This document shows, in pieces, positions 17,301 to 25,163 of a DNA stretch of 43,305 nt. The position numbers were made by a program, and so were the translations under genes. Each line of letters opens with the position of its first letter. Position 1 is the first letter of the stretch. The notes below the pieces were generated by a model. It was not told the origin of the DNA, did not search any database, and was given only the letters and a program-made list of their open reading frames with translations. The stretch comes from QHWK01 sp035315685 (GTDB taxonomy: Bacteria; Acidobacteriota; Vicinamibacteria; Vicinamibacterales; CAVVIG01): the NCBI GenBank assembly GCA_035315685.1, contig DATFXR010000117.1, positions 1-43,305 on the forward strand, read 5' to 3'.

Positions 17301-18775
17301 TCGAGAAAGTGCGACTCCGAAAACGTCGCGTGCCCGACGATGTACGGCTGGCTGAACGTACCGGTGACGTCGTAGTCGAAGGCGAGCAGGCTCTCGACGT
17401 GCGGCACTGGAACGGTGGCGGGCAGGCGGCGGAGATCGATCGCGGTCGTCGTGCCCTCGAAATGATATTGGAACGGCTCGTCGAGGTTGATCGAACCGCC
17501 CCGCAGAGTGACATCGGCACCGTACGCCGTGGCGCTGGCCTGGGCGATCAGCACCGCCGCCGACGTAATCTGTCCCCGTGCGCGCACGTCATCTCCGCCG
17601 TAGTCCATGTACATGGCGTGCCGCCCGGCGAACGTGTAGACGCCGCGCGGGAAGTGACGTCCCAGCTCGAGCGCCAGATCGAAGGTCACATGCCCCGTGA
17701 TGTCGGACGGTCGATCCTCGCGGTTCATCCAGCGCGCGAGATTCAAGCGGTCGATGTCGACTGCACCTTTGCCGTGCCACCCCGGTACCGATGTGTCGAG
17801 CGTGAGATGCCCGGTGACGCCGCCGCCGGTGCCGGCGAGCTTCAGGTCGGTCTCGATACCGTTGGTCGGTCCTTTGAGCGACGTCTCGAAGGACGACTCG
17901 ATGGCGATGTTTTGCAGTCCGCGCAACACACCCGACCACTCCTGAAAAGCGAAGCGCGGCGCCCGGACGCGGAGGTCGAGAACGGTGGGCACCCCTTCGC
18001 GCACCGGCTTGATCGTGCCGTCGAGCGTGAACTGCGATCGGGCGGTTCGAACCAGGAACTCCTCGAAGAACCAGCCGGTCGGTCCGCGGCCGAACCGGCC
18101 GCTCAGCGGATTCACCGACAGCTCGGGCGCGTGACCGACCCACGAGATGCGGGCGAAGTCCAGCGTCCACCGTACGGGCACGTACGTGAACGAGAACGCC
18201 GCGTTCAGCTGCTGGAAGTCGGTCGGCACGTGCGCGGCGCCGAAGTCGAGCGGATCGTGGAGCAGCACACGACCGTCGTCTATCTCGATTGACTGGATCG
18301 AAATCGGGCGTCCGGGTCCGGTGCGCTCTTCCTCGCGCGACTCGCGCTTGACGAGCGCGCCGAGGTCCCAGCGTCCGTCCCGCAGACGCGCGCCTTCGAC
18401 ATGAGGCCGCACCAGACGGACGCGGCGGATTGCGGTGCCGCGATCGATCAGCTCGCGAATGCTGTAGGAGAGAGAAATCTCGTCGATGTGGATCAGCGTT
18501 CGGCCGTCGCGCGCGACGGTCACGTCACCGAGTTGCAGGCCGCGGAAGAGCGAGCCTCCGAGGCGACCGATGCTGAGCGTCGCGGTGAGGTAATTGTTCG
18601 CCTGCCGTACGATCAGGTCGCGAATCCGGTTCTTCGCCCAGCCGGTTTCGACCGCCGCGATGCCGAGCCCGACGAGAATCAGGATGACGACCACGATCCC
18701 GACGAGCACTCTTGCGAACCTCGCCGAAATGTGCCGAAGTCGTCGCAGCCGTGCCACCGACGACGAGCTTATCAA
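14369..18775 (-). CDS. tamB: TamB-like translocation/assembly module protein (AsmA-like/DUF490)
   Basis: This 1468-residue protein has one N-terminal membrane anchor (VLVGIVVVILILVGLGIAAV) followed by a very long beta-rich region built of repeating short strands, ending in the conserved TamB C-terminal domain (about residues 1130-1468). There, LADIEAGTLHVDE-like strands, YAFQGRRFDVVPSSSINFRG and PPLDESDVLALIIFN match the family. The last residues form beta-strands ending in LLFFFSF. TamB-type proteins span the periplasm and move phospholipid or help insert outer-membrane proteins. The usual partner TamA (Omp85) is not adjacent. The start shown is a TTG; a GTG at 18757 is equally possible. Confidence 0.88.
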   Translation of the reverse strand: MISSSSVARLRRLRHISARFARVLVGIVVVILILVGLGIAAVETGWAKNRIRDLIVRQANNYLTATLSIGRLGGSLFRGLQLGDVTVARDGRTLIHIDEISLSYSIRELIDRGTAIRRVRLVRPHVEGARLRDGRWDLGALVKRESREEERTGPGRPISIQSIEIDDGRVLLHDPLDFGAAHVPTDFQQLNAAFSFTYVPVRWTLDFARISWVGHAPELSVNPLSGRFGRGPTGWFFEEFLVRTARSQFTLDGTIKPVREGVPTVLDLRVRAPRFAFQEWSGVLRGLQNIAIESSFETSLKGPTNGIETDLKLAGTGGGVTGHLTLDTSVPGWHGKGAVDIDRLNLARWMNREDRPSDITGHVTFDLALELGRHFPRGVYTFAGRHAMYMDYGGDDVRARGQITSAAVLIAQASATAYGADVTLRGGSINLDEPFQYHFEGTTTAIDLRRLPATVPVPHVESLLAFDYDVTGTFSQPYIVGHATFSESHFLDATVGPGTVGSIDTQQKPFRYTGEGDVSRIDLHRFGEGLDVGWLRDPRYEGVLSGHFRVDGAGSGAEELVLTGGGQITRANLFNGTLSNADVSVAIDRGSLRASYEGSLEHIDPAIPFADPRYAASLTGTGKFSVAVQDLLTRTTALADYDVEGTLSAADAEVRGYHVDRGRVDATLRDSTLAIAALQFAGPALEGQGTGTIALSEGGTSDFSYELTRADLAALRAQTGRDIHGAISTKGRVTGPASTLHAVGDATIARLEAFDVSALSTAVHYDATIPANDPAQASVRVEGHGDFLTILGQSVQEISGTTTYDAERLGFDLRVAQQEGRRGQLTGAVMLHSDRRQASILDLTVTLGSAPWQLQSAASPAGNGTGSGHSAPTVSWSDDGFAITPIEFADANRAQRIGVSGSWRRDGAGALHITADRVFLETMQTAFERPTRYGGAVNADVTISGTRDLPQATGTITIENGRVERVTYQRLQTRFSSSGQVFDLEARLDQSPGVWLTAAGKLPLGLFNHDLEDKPIDLTIKSSTIDLGLIEGLTNVVQHVSGKARLDVKAVGTSRDPHAEGAIEITDAAFLVTSSRTAYKNVRAQFGLATDKIAVEVLHIEDTDGHPLDVHGSLGTHELRVGDVEIEATARRFEVMRNELGRVTVNATMRVSGRFEAPRITGDLAIEAGTLHVDEILQRTLFQPYSTEETPIAEVDALAVLNPWQRLGLDLALHVPGTLHLTGENVQVSSGTPIGLGDINLRVTGDLYLYKDAGEPLSVTGSFDSIAGTYAFQGRRFDVVPSSSINFRGDLNPDIYVTVTRIIQGVETRVSVFGPMRQPELRLASTPPLDESDVLALIIFNTSTNQLSAPQQQELLVRAGTLAAGFLAGQVLSAVQKEVGLDILELETSGDYGIGPKLTVGQEIAPGIVARFSRQFGQEPYDEATVEYTISRILRLRATYSDAQSLSLRAPFRRIERTGIDLLFFFSF

Positions 18776-18797
18776 TGCTCGTGCCGGGAACGCTCGG

Positions 18798-19178
18798 CTA
18801 ACTCGTCTGGCAATAGGCGCGAACGAGCGTCAGCAGGTGGTCGAAATCGAGTGGTTTCTTCAGGAAGGCGGTGGCTTCGAGGTTGGATGCGCGACCCTGA
18901 TCGAGAGCCGACAGGACGATGACGGGGACCGGTGCGATCGATGGGTCGGCCTGCTGCTGGCGGCGGAATTCCCAGCCGTCCATCACCGGCATCATCAGGT
19001 CGAGGAGGATGACGTCGGGCTTGGACGCGTTGTGAAGGTACTCGAGCGCTTCTCGGCCGTTGGCGACAGTCGCCGTCTGAAATCCTTCAAGCGTCAGAAG
19101 CTGCGCCATCATCTCGCGCAGGTCCTCGTCGTCTTCCACGATTAACACAGGGCAGTGCCTGAGGGTTCGCGCCATCAT
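18798..19178 (-). CDS. Single-domain response regulator
   Basis: The 126-residue product is one receiver domain: VLIVEDDEDLREMMAQLL, acceptor Asp in VILLDLMMPVMDGWEF, Ser/Ala at IVLSALDQG and Lys in AFLKKPLDFDHLL. No output domain is attached. I chose ATG 19178 (ATG 19175 also possible) because the receiver fold begins within ten residues; the frame is open to 19289 but the extra residues show no family likeness. It lies 22 bp before tamB on the same strand and is divergent from the glycosyltransferase. The cognate kinase is not next to it; the hybrid kinase at 6366 is too far away to be linked by position. Confidence 0.88.
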   Translation of the reverse strand: MMARTLRHCPVLIVEDDEDLREMMAQLLTLEGFQTATVANGREALEYLHNASKPDVILLDLMMPVMDGWEFRRQQQADPSIAPVPVIVLSALDQGRASNLEATAFLKKPLDFDHLLTLVRAYCQTS

Positions 19179-19216
19179 GTAAGCTCTGCAGGGCCCCTGT
19201 CCACCGGCTGTACAAC

Positions 19217-19240
19217 GCGGGCGATTATATAGTCCGGCCA
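19217..19240 (-). promoter_or_regulatory. Putative promoter in divergent intergenic region
   Basis: The 70 bp between the response regulator (-) and the glycosyltransferase (+) contain the only AT-rich island nearby. On the minus strand 19229-19224 reads TATAAT, a perfect -10 hexamer, about 46 bp before the start at 19178. On the plus strand the same bases give TATATAG, which could serve the gene at 19249 only as a leaderless-type transcript. No good -35 box is seen for either direction. Confidence 0.4.
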
Positions 19241-19248
19241 AACCACTC

Positions 19249-20907
19249 ATGCGAAAGGTTTCGCGCGAAGGCGCGCTCATCGGCGTCATGGCCGCGGCGC
19301 TGTTCTTTGTCGTCCTCTTCTGGCGTCTCGGTGCACCGACGTTCTGGGATCCGGATGAGGCGCACTACGCGGAGACATCGCAGGAAATGGTCGCGACCGG
19401 CGACTGGTGGGCGCCTCACTACAACGAGCAGCCGTTCTACGACAAACCAGCGTTGTTTCACCAACTGCAGGGCCACGCGATGCGTGCGATCGCCGATCCG
19501 GAGGCTGGCGCGCGCATCGTGCCGGCGCTCGCCGCGCTCGGTCTGATCGCGCTGACCTACTGGTTTGCCGCGACATTGATCTCGGGCGACGTCGCGATCG
19601 TCGCGGCGCTGATGCTCGGTGCAAGCCCCGGTGTCTTCGCGCTGTCGAGGTACGCGATCCTCGACACGCTCTTCACGCTGTTCACCTTTGGCGCGGCGGC
19701 CGTGCTGGCCGTCGCCGCGCTCCGCGACCGGCCGCGACTGCAGTGGATCGGGTACCTCTTGCTCGCGTGCGGCGTGATGGTCAAGGGCCCGCTCGCACTC
19801 GTCCTGGCGGCGCTCACCATGCTCGTGCTCGCCGCGGCGTCGGCCGATCTCCGGCGCCGCCTGTTCGGCCTTCACTGGTTCGTCGGCCTGATCCTGATCG
19901 TCGTCGTCTCGTCGCCGTGGTTCGTCTACATGTACCTGCGATTCCGGCAGGAGTTCGTCAACGGCTACATCCTCGACGAGAACGTGCGCCTGTTCGCTGC
20001 AAGCCGTTTCGCGAACCAGCCGGGGTTCTGGTTCTACTTCCAGATTCTCGCGACCGGCCTGCTGCCGTGGACCGGCCTGCTGATCGGCCGCATCATCGAC
20101 GACCTGCGCTGCGTCTGGCGCGGCGAGCGTGTCGACCACGTCGAGACGATGCTCTGGTCATGGACGCTCGTGATCGTCGGGTTCTTCACGGCGTCGACGT
20201 TCAAGCTCGATCATTACGTCTTTCCGGCGGCGCCTTCGTTGTGCATTCTGTGTGCGCGCGCGTGGACGGACGTGCGCCACCATCATCGTCAACCATCCAC
20301 GGCGTGGTCGCGCCTCGGGCTGTATCTCATCGGACCGTTCCTGGTCGTCGTCGGCCTCGGCTGTGGCTACTTCGTGATCGCGCGGCTGGCCCTGCCGCGC
20401 GCGGCGATCGCCGTCCCGATCGCGCTGACCTTTGCCGGCGCCCTGCTGACGGCGCTGGCCAACGTCCGTGGCGCTCTGCCGCCGCGTGTCCCGTGGCTCG
20501 TCATCGGTGCGCTGTTGATCACCTATGCCGGGATCATCGCCTTCGTGCTGCCCGCGCTCGAGCAACGGAAGGTCGTGCCCGAAATGGCGGAGTGGGTGGC
20601 GGCGCACGCTCGGCCGTCGGATCGCGTGTGCAGCTTCCGCATGAACCGCTGGGCGCCCGCCTACCGTTTTTACGTGCGACGACACGTGCAGATGCTCGAG
20701 GATGCGGCGGAAGCCGAAGCATTCTTCAAGCAGCCGGAGCCCTTCTTCTGCATCATGCGCCGCAACGCGTACGAGGAATTCGTCGCGCAGGGCACCAGGC
20801 TTCATCCCGTTCTCGAGCGCGAAGGCATGGCAGTGACCTCGGGTCGCGCGCTCTTCCGCACGCCGCAACCGCCGGCGCGGTACGTCGTCGTCACGAAGGC
20901 GAGATAA
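19249..20907 (+). CDS. ArnT/PMT-like glycosyltransferase (GT39/GT83 superfamily)
   Basis: The 552-residue polytopic membrane protein has an N-terminal helix followed by a loop with the family's acidic motif (PTFWDPDEAHYAETSQEM), then about ten further hydrophobic helices and a C-terminal periplasmic part from about residue 440. The layout matches ArnT and protein-O-mannosyltransferase-like enzymes. These use polyprenyl-phosphate sugars to modify lipid A, glycans or proteins on the outer face of the inner membrane. Landmarks include QPFYDKPALFHQLQ and VMVKGPLALVLAALT, which match the conserved KPPL and KGP stretches of this family. The substrate cannot be predicted. It is followed 9 bp later by the large secreted repeat protein, probably in one transcript. 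Confidence 0.88.
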   Translation: MRKVSREGALIGVMAAALFFVVLFWRLGAPTFWDPDEAHYAETSQEMVATGDWWAPHYNEQPFYDKPALFHQLQGHAMRAIADPEAGARIVPALAALGLIALTYWFAATLISGDVAIVAALMLGASPGVFALSRYAILDTLFTLFTFGAAAVLAVAALRDRPRLQWIGYLLLACGVMVKGPLALVLAALTMLVLAAASADLRRRLFGLHWFVGLILIVVVSSPWFVYMYLRFRQEFVNGYILDENVRLFAASRFANQPGFWFYFQILATGLLPWTGLLIGRIIDDLRCVWRGERVDHVETMLWSWTLVIVGFFTASTFKLDHYVFPAAPSLCILCARAWTDVRHHHRQPSTAWSRLGLYLIGPFLVVVGLGCGYFVIARLALPRAAIAVPIALTFAGALLTALANVRGALPPRVPWLVIGALLITYAGIIAFVLPALEQRKVVPEMAEWVAAHARPSDRVCSFRMNRWAPAYRFYVRRHVQMLEDAAEAEAFFKQPEPFFCIMRRNAYEEFVAQGTRLHPVLEREGMAVTSGRALFRTPQPPARYVVVTKAR

Positions 20908-20916
20908 GATCGGCGA

Positions 20917-23900
20917 ATGTCAAGAACCGCGAAGGTCATGGTCGTCGCGTGTCTGCTCGCGATCCCGATCGTCCATGCGCAGCAGGACCGCGCCGGTGCG
21001 CAGGCTGCCGATCAAGGTCCGTTCGGCGCGCTTCACTGGCGCAGCCTCGGGCCGCCGCGCGGCGGACGATCGCTCGGCGTCTCAGGCAGCGTCGCCCGCC
21101 CGTACGAGTACTACATGGGCGCGACCGGTGGAGGGTTGTGGAAGACGAGCGATGGCGGCGCCACGTGGCGGCCCGTCACCGACGGACAGATCCATAGCTC
21201 GTCCGTGAGCGCCGTGGCGGTTGCCCCGTCGAATCCCGACATCGTGTATATCGGCACCGGTGAACCCGATATCCGCGGCAACATCATCCAGGGCGACGGC
21301 GCATACAAATCGACCGACGGGGCCAAGACCTGGACGCACATCGGCCTCACCGAGACTCAGAACATCTCGCGGATTCGCGTTCATCCCGCCAATCCCGACC
21401 TCGTCTACGTCGCGGCATTCGGCCATCACGCCGCGCCGAATCCCGAGCGCGGCGTCTTCCGCTCGAAGGACGGCGGCAAGACGTGGGAGAAGGTGCTCTT
21501 CCGCAACGACAGGACCGGCGCGAACGAGATCGTGCTCGATCCCGCGAATCCGCAGGTGATCTACGCGGCGCTGTGGGAGGCGTATCGGAACTCCTGGGAG
21601 ATGTCGAGCGGGGGACCCGGCAGCGGCATCTTCAAGTCGACCGACGGCGGCGATCACTGGACCGAGATCTCGCGCAATCCCGGGCTGCCGAAAGGCGCGC
21701 TTGGAAAGATCGGATTGAGCGTGTCCGGCGCCGACCCGAACCGCCTCTACGCGCAGATCGAAGCCGAGGACGGCGGCTTCTTCCTGTCGGACGACGCCGG
21801 CGCGACCTGGACCAAGGTGAACGAGCGGCGCGACCTGCGCCAGCGCGCCTTCTACTACACCCGTGTCTACGCCGACCCGAAGGTGAAGGACACCGTCTAC
21901 GAGCTGAACGTCAACTTCCACAAATCGACCGACGCCGGCAAGACGTGGACGCTGATCAGGCCGCCGCATGGCGACAACCACGACATGTGGATCGCGCCTG
22001 ACGATTCGAAGCGGATGATCGAAGCCAACGACGGCGGCGCGAACGTGTCGGTGAACGGCGGCGAGACGTGGACGGCTCAGTTGATGCCGACGGCGCAGAT
22101 GTATCACGTGATCACGACCAGGCACGTGCCGTATCACGTCTGCGGCGCGCAGCAGGACAACTCCACCGCGTGCGTGTCGAGCCAGCCGCGGCAGGGCGGC
22201 CCGGGCGGATCCGGCGGCGGCGCCGATCAGGTCTTCTACTCGGTCGGCGGCGGCGAGAGCGGCTACATCGCCGGCGATCCGCGGATCCCCGATGTTTTCT
22301 ACGCCGGCAGCTACGGTGGCCTCATCACGCGTCTCGATCGCCGCACCGGCCAGGAGCGCGCGATCAATCCGTACCCGGACAACCCGATGGGCTACGCCTC
22401 AGCCGACATCGCCGAGCGGTTCCAGTGGACCTTTCCGATCGTCATCGCGCCAGCCGATCCGAACGTCATCTACGTCGGATCGCAGCACGTCTGGAAGTCG
22501 ACCAACGAGGGTCAGAGCTGGACGAAGATCAGCCCGGATCTGACGCGTCACGATCCGAAGACGATGGGATCGTCGGGCGGTCCGATCACCAAGGACAACA
22601 CCGGCGTCGAAACCTACGCGACCGTGTTCACCATCGCACCCTCGGCCAGGGACGGCAGCGTGATCTGGGCGGGCTCCGACGACGGCTACGTGCAGGTGAC
22701 GCGCAACGGCGGCGCCAGCTGGAAGAACGTGACGCCGAAAGAAATCGTGGAGTTCGCGCGCATCAGCCTGATTGAAGCGTCGCCGTTCCGCGCCGGCAGC
22801 GCCTACGTCGCGGCGAACCGCTACCAGCAGGACGACTTCAAGCCGTACGTGTTCCGCACAGACGATTACGGCGAAACCTGGACGGCGATCACCACCGGCG
22901 TTGCGACGAACGACTTCGCGCGGGCGATTCGTGAAGACCGCACCCGCGAGCGACTGCTGTATCTCGGCACCGAGCACGGCATTTACGTCTCGTTCGACGA
23001 CGGCGGCAGGTGGGAGTCGCTGCGGCAGAACCTGCCCGACACGCCGGTGCACGACATCGCGGTGGAGGAGCGCGACCTCGTCATTGCCACGCATGGCCGC
23101 GGGTTCTACGTCATGGACGGCATCGCGGCGCTGCGTCAGGGCGGCATCCAGACCACTGACGACTTTCGGTTGTACAAGCCGGACGACGCGCTCCGCGGTC
23201 TCGATCGCAACGTCGCCGTCGACTACTACCTGAAGCAGCCGGCGCAGAGCATCACGATGGAGTTTCTCGACGCGCAGGGCAGGGCGATTCGCACGTTCAC
23301 CGGCACGCCCGCCGACGCCGAGCGAAAGCCGCCGCCGGCCACCGAAGACGAGGGCGGCTTCCGGCGTCCGCCCGATCCGCATCCGGCTGTCGCTGCCGGC
23401 CTGCATCGCGTCACCTGGGACCTGCGGTACCCGGGAGCGACCGACTTTCCCGGGCTGATCATGTGGGCTGCCAGCCCGCGCGGGCCGATCGCGCCGCCCG
23501 GCGCCTATCAAGTCCGGATCAATGTCGACGGTCAGACGGCGACGCAGCCGTTTGCGATCCGCCGCGAGCCGCACGTGCTCAAGGACGTATCGGATCAGGA
23601 TCTGCGCGAGCAATTCGATCTCGCGGTGAGGGTGCGCGACAAGGCGAGCCAGGCGAACGACGCAGTGCTCCTCATTCGCGGTATCAAGCAGCAGATCAGC
23701 GATCGCCGCGCCAGGGTGAAGGACGCGGCGACCACCCGCGCGCTCGACGATTTCGAGAAGCAGCTCAGCGCGATCGAGGAGGAGATCTATCAGGTGCGGC
23801 TGCAGAGCAGCCAGGATCCGCTGAACTTCCCGATCAAGTTGAACAACAAGATCGCGGCGCTGCAGGGTGTGATCGAAAGCGCCGACGTCAAGCCGACCGA

Positions 23901-24081
23901 GCAGGCGTACTCGGTCTTCAGAACGCTGTCGAACTCCCTCGACGAGCATCTGGGACGGCTCGATACGGCCACCAAATCACGGATGCCGCCGGTGAACCAG
24001 CTGCTGCAGCGGCAGAAGGCCGATCCGATCAAAGCCGAGCCGATGAAGAAGGACGCGGTGTCGTCGACACCGCAGGGCTGA
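20917..24081 (+). CDS. Secreted sortilin/BNR-repeat (VPS10-like) beta-propeller protein
   Basis: This 1054-residue protein has a signal peptide (VMVVACLLAIPIVHAQQ, cleavage probably after VHA). Residues about 30-760 form beta-propellers with many Asp-box/BNR units such as SDGGATWRP, STDGAKTWTH, SKDGGKTWEK and STNEGQSWTK, the pattern of sortilin (VPS10)- and xyloglucanase-type propellers. A linker and an Ig-like strand region follow (HRVTWDLRYPGATDFPG), then a helical C-terminal part (about 880-1040). Proteins like this are abundant in Acidobacteriota and are often annotated as glycosyl hydrolases, but catalytic acid residues of a defined family are not evident, so an enzymatic role is unproven. 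The gene ends only 2 bp before the GGAAGG repeat array. Confidence 0.88.
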   Translation: MSRTAKVMVVACLLAIPIVHAQQDRAGAQAADQGPFGALHWRSLGPPRGGRSLGVSGSVARPYEYYMGATGGGLWKTSDGGATWRPVTDGQIHSSSVSAVAVAPSNPDIVYIGTGEPDIRGNIIQGDGAYKSTDGAKTWTHIGLTETQNISRIRVHPANPDLVYVAAFGHHAAPNPERGVFRSKDGGKTWEKVLFRNDRTGANEIVLDPANPQVIYAALWEAYRNSWEMSSGGPGSGIFKSTDGGDHWTEISRNPGLPKGALGKIGLSVSGADPNRLYAQIEAEDGGFFLSDDAGATWTKVNERRDLRQRAFYYTRVYADPKVKDTVYELNVNFHKSTDAGKTWTLIRPPHGDNHDMWIAPDDSKRMIEANDGGANVSVNGGETWTAQLMPTAQMYHVITTRHVPYHVCGAQQDNSTACVSSQPRQGGPGGSGGGADQVFYSVGGGESGYIAGDPRIPDVFYAGSYGGLITRLDRRTGQERAINPYPDNPMGYASADIAERFQWTFPIVIAPADPNVIYVGSQHVWKSTNEGQSWTKISPDLTRHDPKTMGSSGGPITKDNTGVETYATVFTIAPSARDGSVIWAGSDDGYVQVTRNGGASWKNVTPKEIVEFARISLIEASPFRAGSAYVAANRYQQDDFKPYVFRTDDYGETWTAITTGVATNDFARAIREDRTRERLLYLGTEHGIYVSFDDGGRWESLRQNLPDTPVHDIAVEERDLVIATHGRGFYVMDGIAALRQGGIQTTDDFRLYKPDDALRGLDRNVAVDYYLKQPAQSITMEFLDAQGRAIRTFTGTPADAERKPPPATEDEGGFRRPPDPHPAVAAGLHRVTWDLRYPGATDFPGLIMWAASPRGPIAPPGAYQVRINVDGQTATQPFAIRREPHVLKDVSDQDLREQFDLAVRVRDKASQANDAVLLIRGIKQQISDRRARVKDAATTRALDDFEKQLSAIEEEIYQVRLQSSQDPLNFPIKLNNKIAALQGVIESADVKPTEQAYSVFRTLSNSLDEHLGRLDTATKSRMPPVNQLLQRQKADPIKAEPMKKDAVSSTPQG

Positions 24082-24083
24082 AC

Positions 24084-24197
24084 GGAAGGCGGGAAGGCAG
24101 GAAGGCGGGAAGGAAAGGCGGGAAGGCAGGAAGGCCGGAAGGAATGGTCGGAAGGCAGGAAGGCCGGAAGGAAAGGGCGAAGGACGGAAGGGCGGTG
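24084..24197 (+). repeat. GGAAGG-rich array, left arm of cassette
   Basis: About 114 bp of degenerate tandem units reading GGAAGGC, GGGAAGGCA and GGCCGGAAGGAA on the plus strand, almost purely purine apart from scattered C. It begins right after the stop of the BNR-repeat gene and runs to about 14 bp before the end of the four-helix-bundle gene. The opposite-strand version lies at 24759-24850, so the two arms form a long imperfect inverted repeat around one gene. Confidence 0.85.
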
Positions 24198-24210
24198 GAG
24201 CTTCCGGAGG

Positions 24211-24633
24211 TTACAGTCGGCGGCGCTTGCTTTCTCGTGAGCGCACGCGGCGCAGATTTTGGCGCTCTGCGGCTTCCTCGTTCGCGCGCGCGGTTCGTTC
24301 CGCTTTGTTGAAGATAGCGCGCAGCTCTTTCGACTCGGCGCGCAGGCGTCTTGCCGTGTCGGTAGTGCTCAGACCCGAATTCCAAATCGTGTCCAGGCAG
24401 CCTTCCGCTTCGTCGGCCTCTTCGACGACGACGCCAAGTTTCGCGGTGAATTCCTTGTGGCTGCGTCCTCGGCACGCGGCGCGCCAGTTGAGATCGACGC
24501 CGCCGGCGGCGCCGGCGAGTTGATCCTTGACACGCGTCGTGCTCGCCCGATCCGGGATCGTGTCGAGGAACGCAATGATGTCGACGGAAAACCTATGTGT
24601 GCGCGCCTTCATCTCCTCACGCCACTGATTCAT
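24211..24633 (-). CDS. Four-helix-bundle protein (23S rRNA intervening-sequence/S23 type)
   Basis: The 140-residue protein (133 if the second ATG at 24612 is used) fits the small family of four-helix-bundle proteins once found in 23S rRNA intervening sequences and related to the Avd accessory protein of diversity-generating retroelements. Matching features are an opening RTHRFSVDIIAFLDTIPD, the signature NWRAACRGRSHKEFTAKLG, then VVEEADEAEGCLDTIW and a last helix near LRAESKELRAIFNKAERT. The tail is basic (RRVRSRESKRRRL). The fold forms pentameric barrels in relatives and binds nucleic acid in the Avd case. No reverse transcriptase or variable repeat is present here. It is the only gene between two inverted repeat arrays and points against its neighbours. 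Confidence 0.88.
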   Translation of the reverse strand: MNQWREEMKARTHRFSVDIIAFLDTIPDRASTTRVKDQLAGAAGGVDLNWRAACRGRSHKEFTAKLGVVVEEADEAEGCLDTIWNSGLSTTDTARRLRAESKELRAIFNKAERTARANEEAAERQNLRRVRSRESKRRRL

Positions 24634-24662
24634 GACGCTTTCGGAGTGCAGACGTCGTGCCG

Positions 24663-24686
24663 CGCGGAAACGCGAGGAATTCCGCG
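24663..24686. repeat. Short inverted repeat upstream of the four-helix-bundle gene
   Basis: CGCGGAA (24663-24669) and TTCCGCG (24680-24686) form a perfect 7-bp stem around a 10-nt loop, 30 bp before the start of the four-helix-bundle gene and inside the cassette. It could be an operator for autoregulation, a structured leader, or part of the element itself. Nothing in the sequence decides between these. The rest of 24634-24758 shows no gene. Confidence 0.5.
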
Positions 24687-24758
24687 AATGACGTCAGAAA
24701 CGTCGCAGTTTCAGCACGAACCGCTCAATTGCGCGGTCGCAGTTTGCGCCAACAACAG

Positions 24759-24850
24759 CCTTCCGACCTTGCCTTCCGACCTTCCGACCTTGCCTTCCGA
24801 CCTTCCGACCTTCATCCTTTCCTTTCCGCCCTTCCGCCTTCCCGCCTTCA
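24759..24850 (+). repeat. CCTTCC-rich array, right arm of cassette
   Basis: About 92 bp of CCTTCCGACCTT-like units, degrading to CCGCCCTTCCGCCTTCCCGCC at the right end. Read on the minus strand it is GGAAGGTCGGAAGG, matching the left arm (24084-24197) in inverted orientation. The unit differs slightly: GGAAGGTC dominates here and GGAAGGC in the left arm. The array ends 40 bp before the acylphosphatase start. It is open in one frame and would encode a PSDLAFR repeat, but that is a by-product of the repeat. Confidence 0.85.
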
Positions 24851-24890
24851 ACGTCTTGCTCCTCTCACCACGGCGCCAGTATCATCGCTC

Positions 24891-25163
24891 GTGCGAACCG
24901 CACGCCGATTCCTGATCAGCGGGCGCGTGCAGGGCGTCGGATTTCGCTTTTTCACGCAGGAAGCAGCTGAACGCGAAGGCGTGCACGGGTGGGTCCGCAA
25001 CCTTCCCGACGGCCGCGTCGAAGCGCAGGCAGAAGGCGACGCCGAGGCACTCGAGCGCTTCGAGCGGGCGCTGCGGCGCGGCCCTCGTGGCGCGCGCGTG
25101 GACGAGGTCGATGTCGACTCGCTGCCCCCGACCGGACGCGACACGGGATTCTCAGCGTCATGA
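24891..25163 (+). CDS. acyP: Acylphosphatase
   Basis: The 90-residue protein is a complete acylphosphatase, which hydrolyses acyl phosphates such as carbamoyl or acetyl phosphate. The phosphate loop GRVQGVGFRFF carries the catalytic Arg, and the catalytic Asn is in WVRNLPDGRVE. The fold ends with VDEVDVDSLPP. The start is a GTG at 24891, giving VRTARRFLISGRVQG, the normal spacing to the active site. The same frame is open upstream through the CCTTCC array, but that extension is repeat-derived and should not be annotated. It overlaps apt by 4 bp (ATGA). Confidence 0.93.
   Translation: MRTARRFLISGRVQGVGFRFFTQEAAEREGVHGWVRNLPDGRVEAQAEGDAEALERFERALRRGPRGARVDEVDVDSLPPTGRDTGFSAS

Noticed and set aside
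24084..24850. CRISPR array or diversity-generating retroelement
   Set aside because: The repeats are short, degenerate and directly adjacent with no spacers. There is no Cas gene, reverse transcriptase or template/variable repeat pair.
24657..24890. Upstream extension of the acylphosphatase reading frame through the CCTTCC array (PSDLAFR repeats)
   Set aside because: The extension is a translation of the DNA repeat. A normal acylphosphatase begins at GTG 24891.
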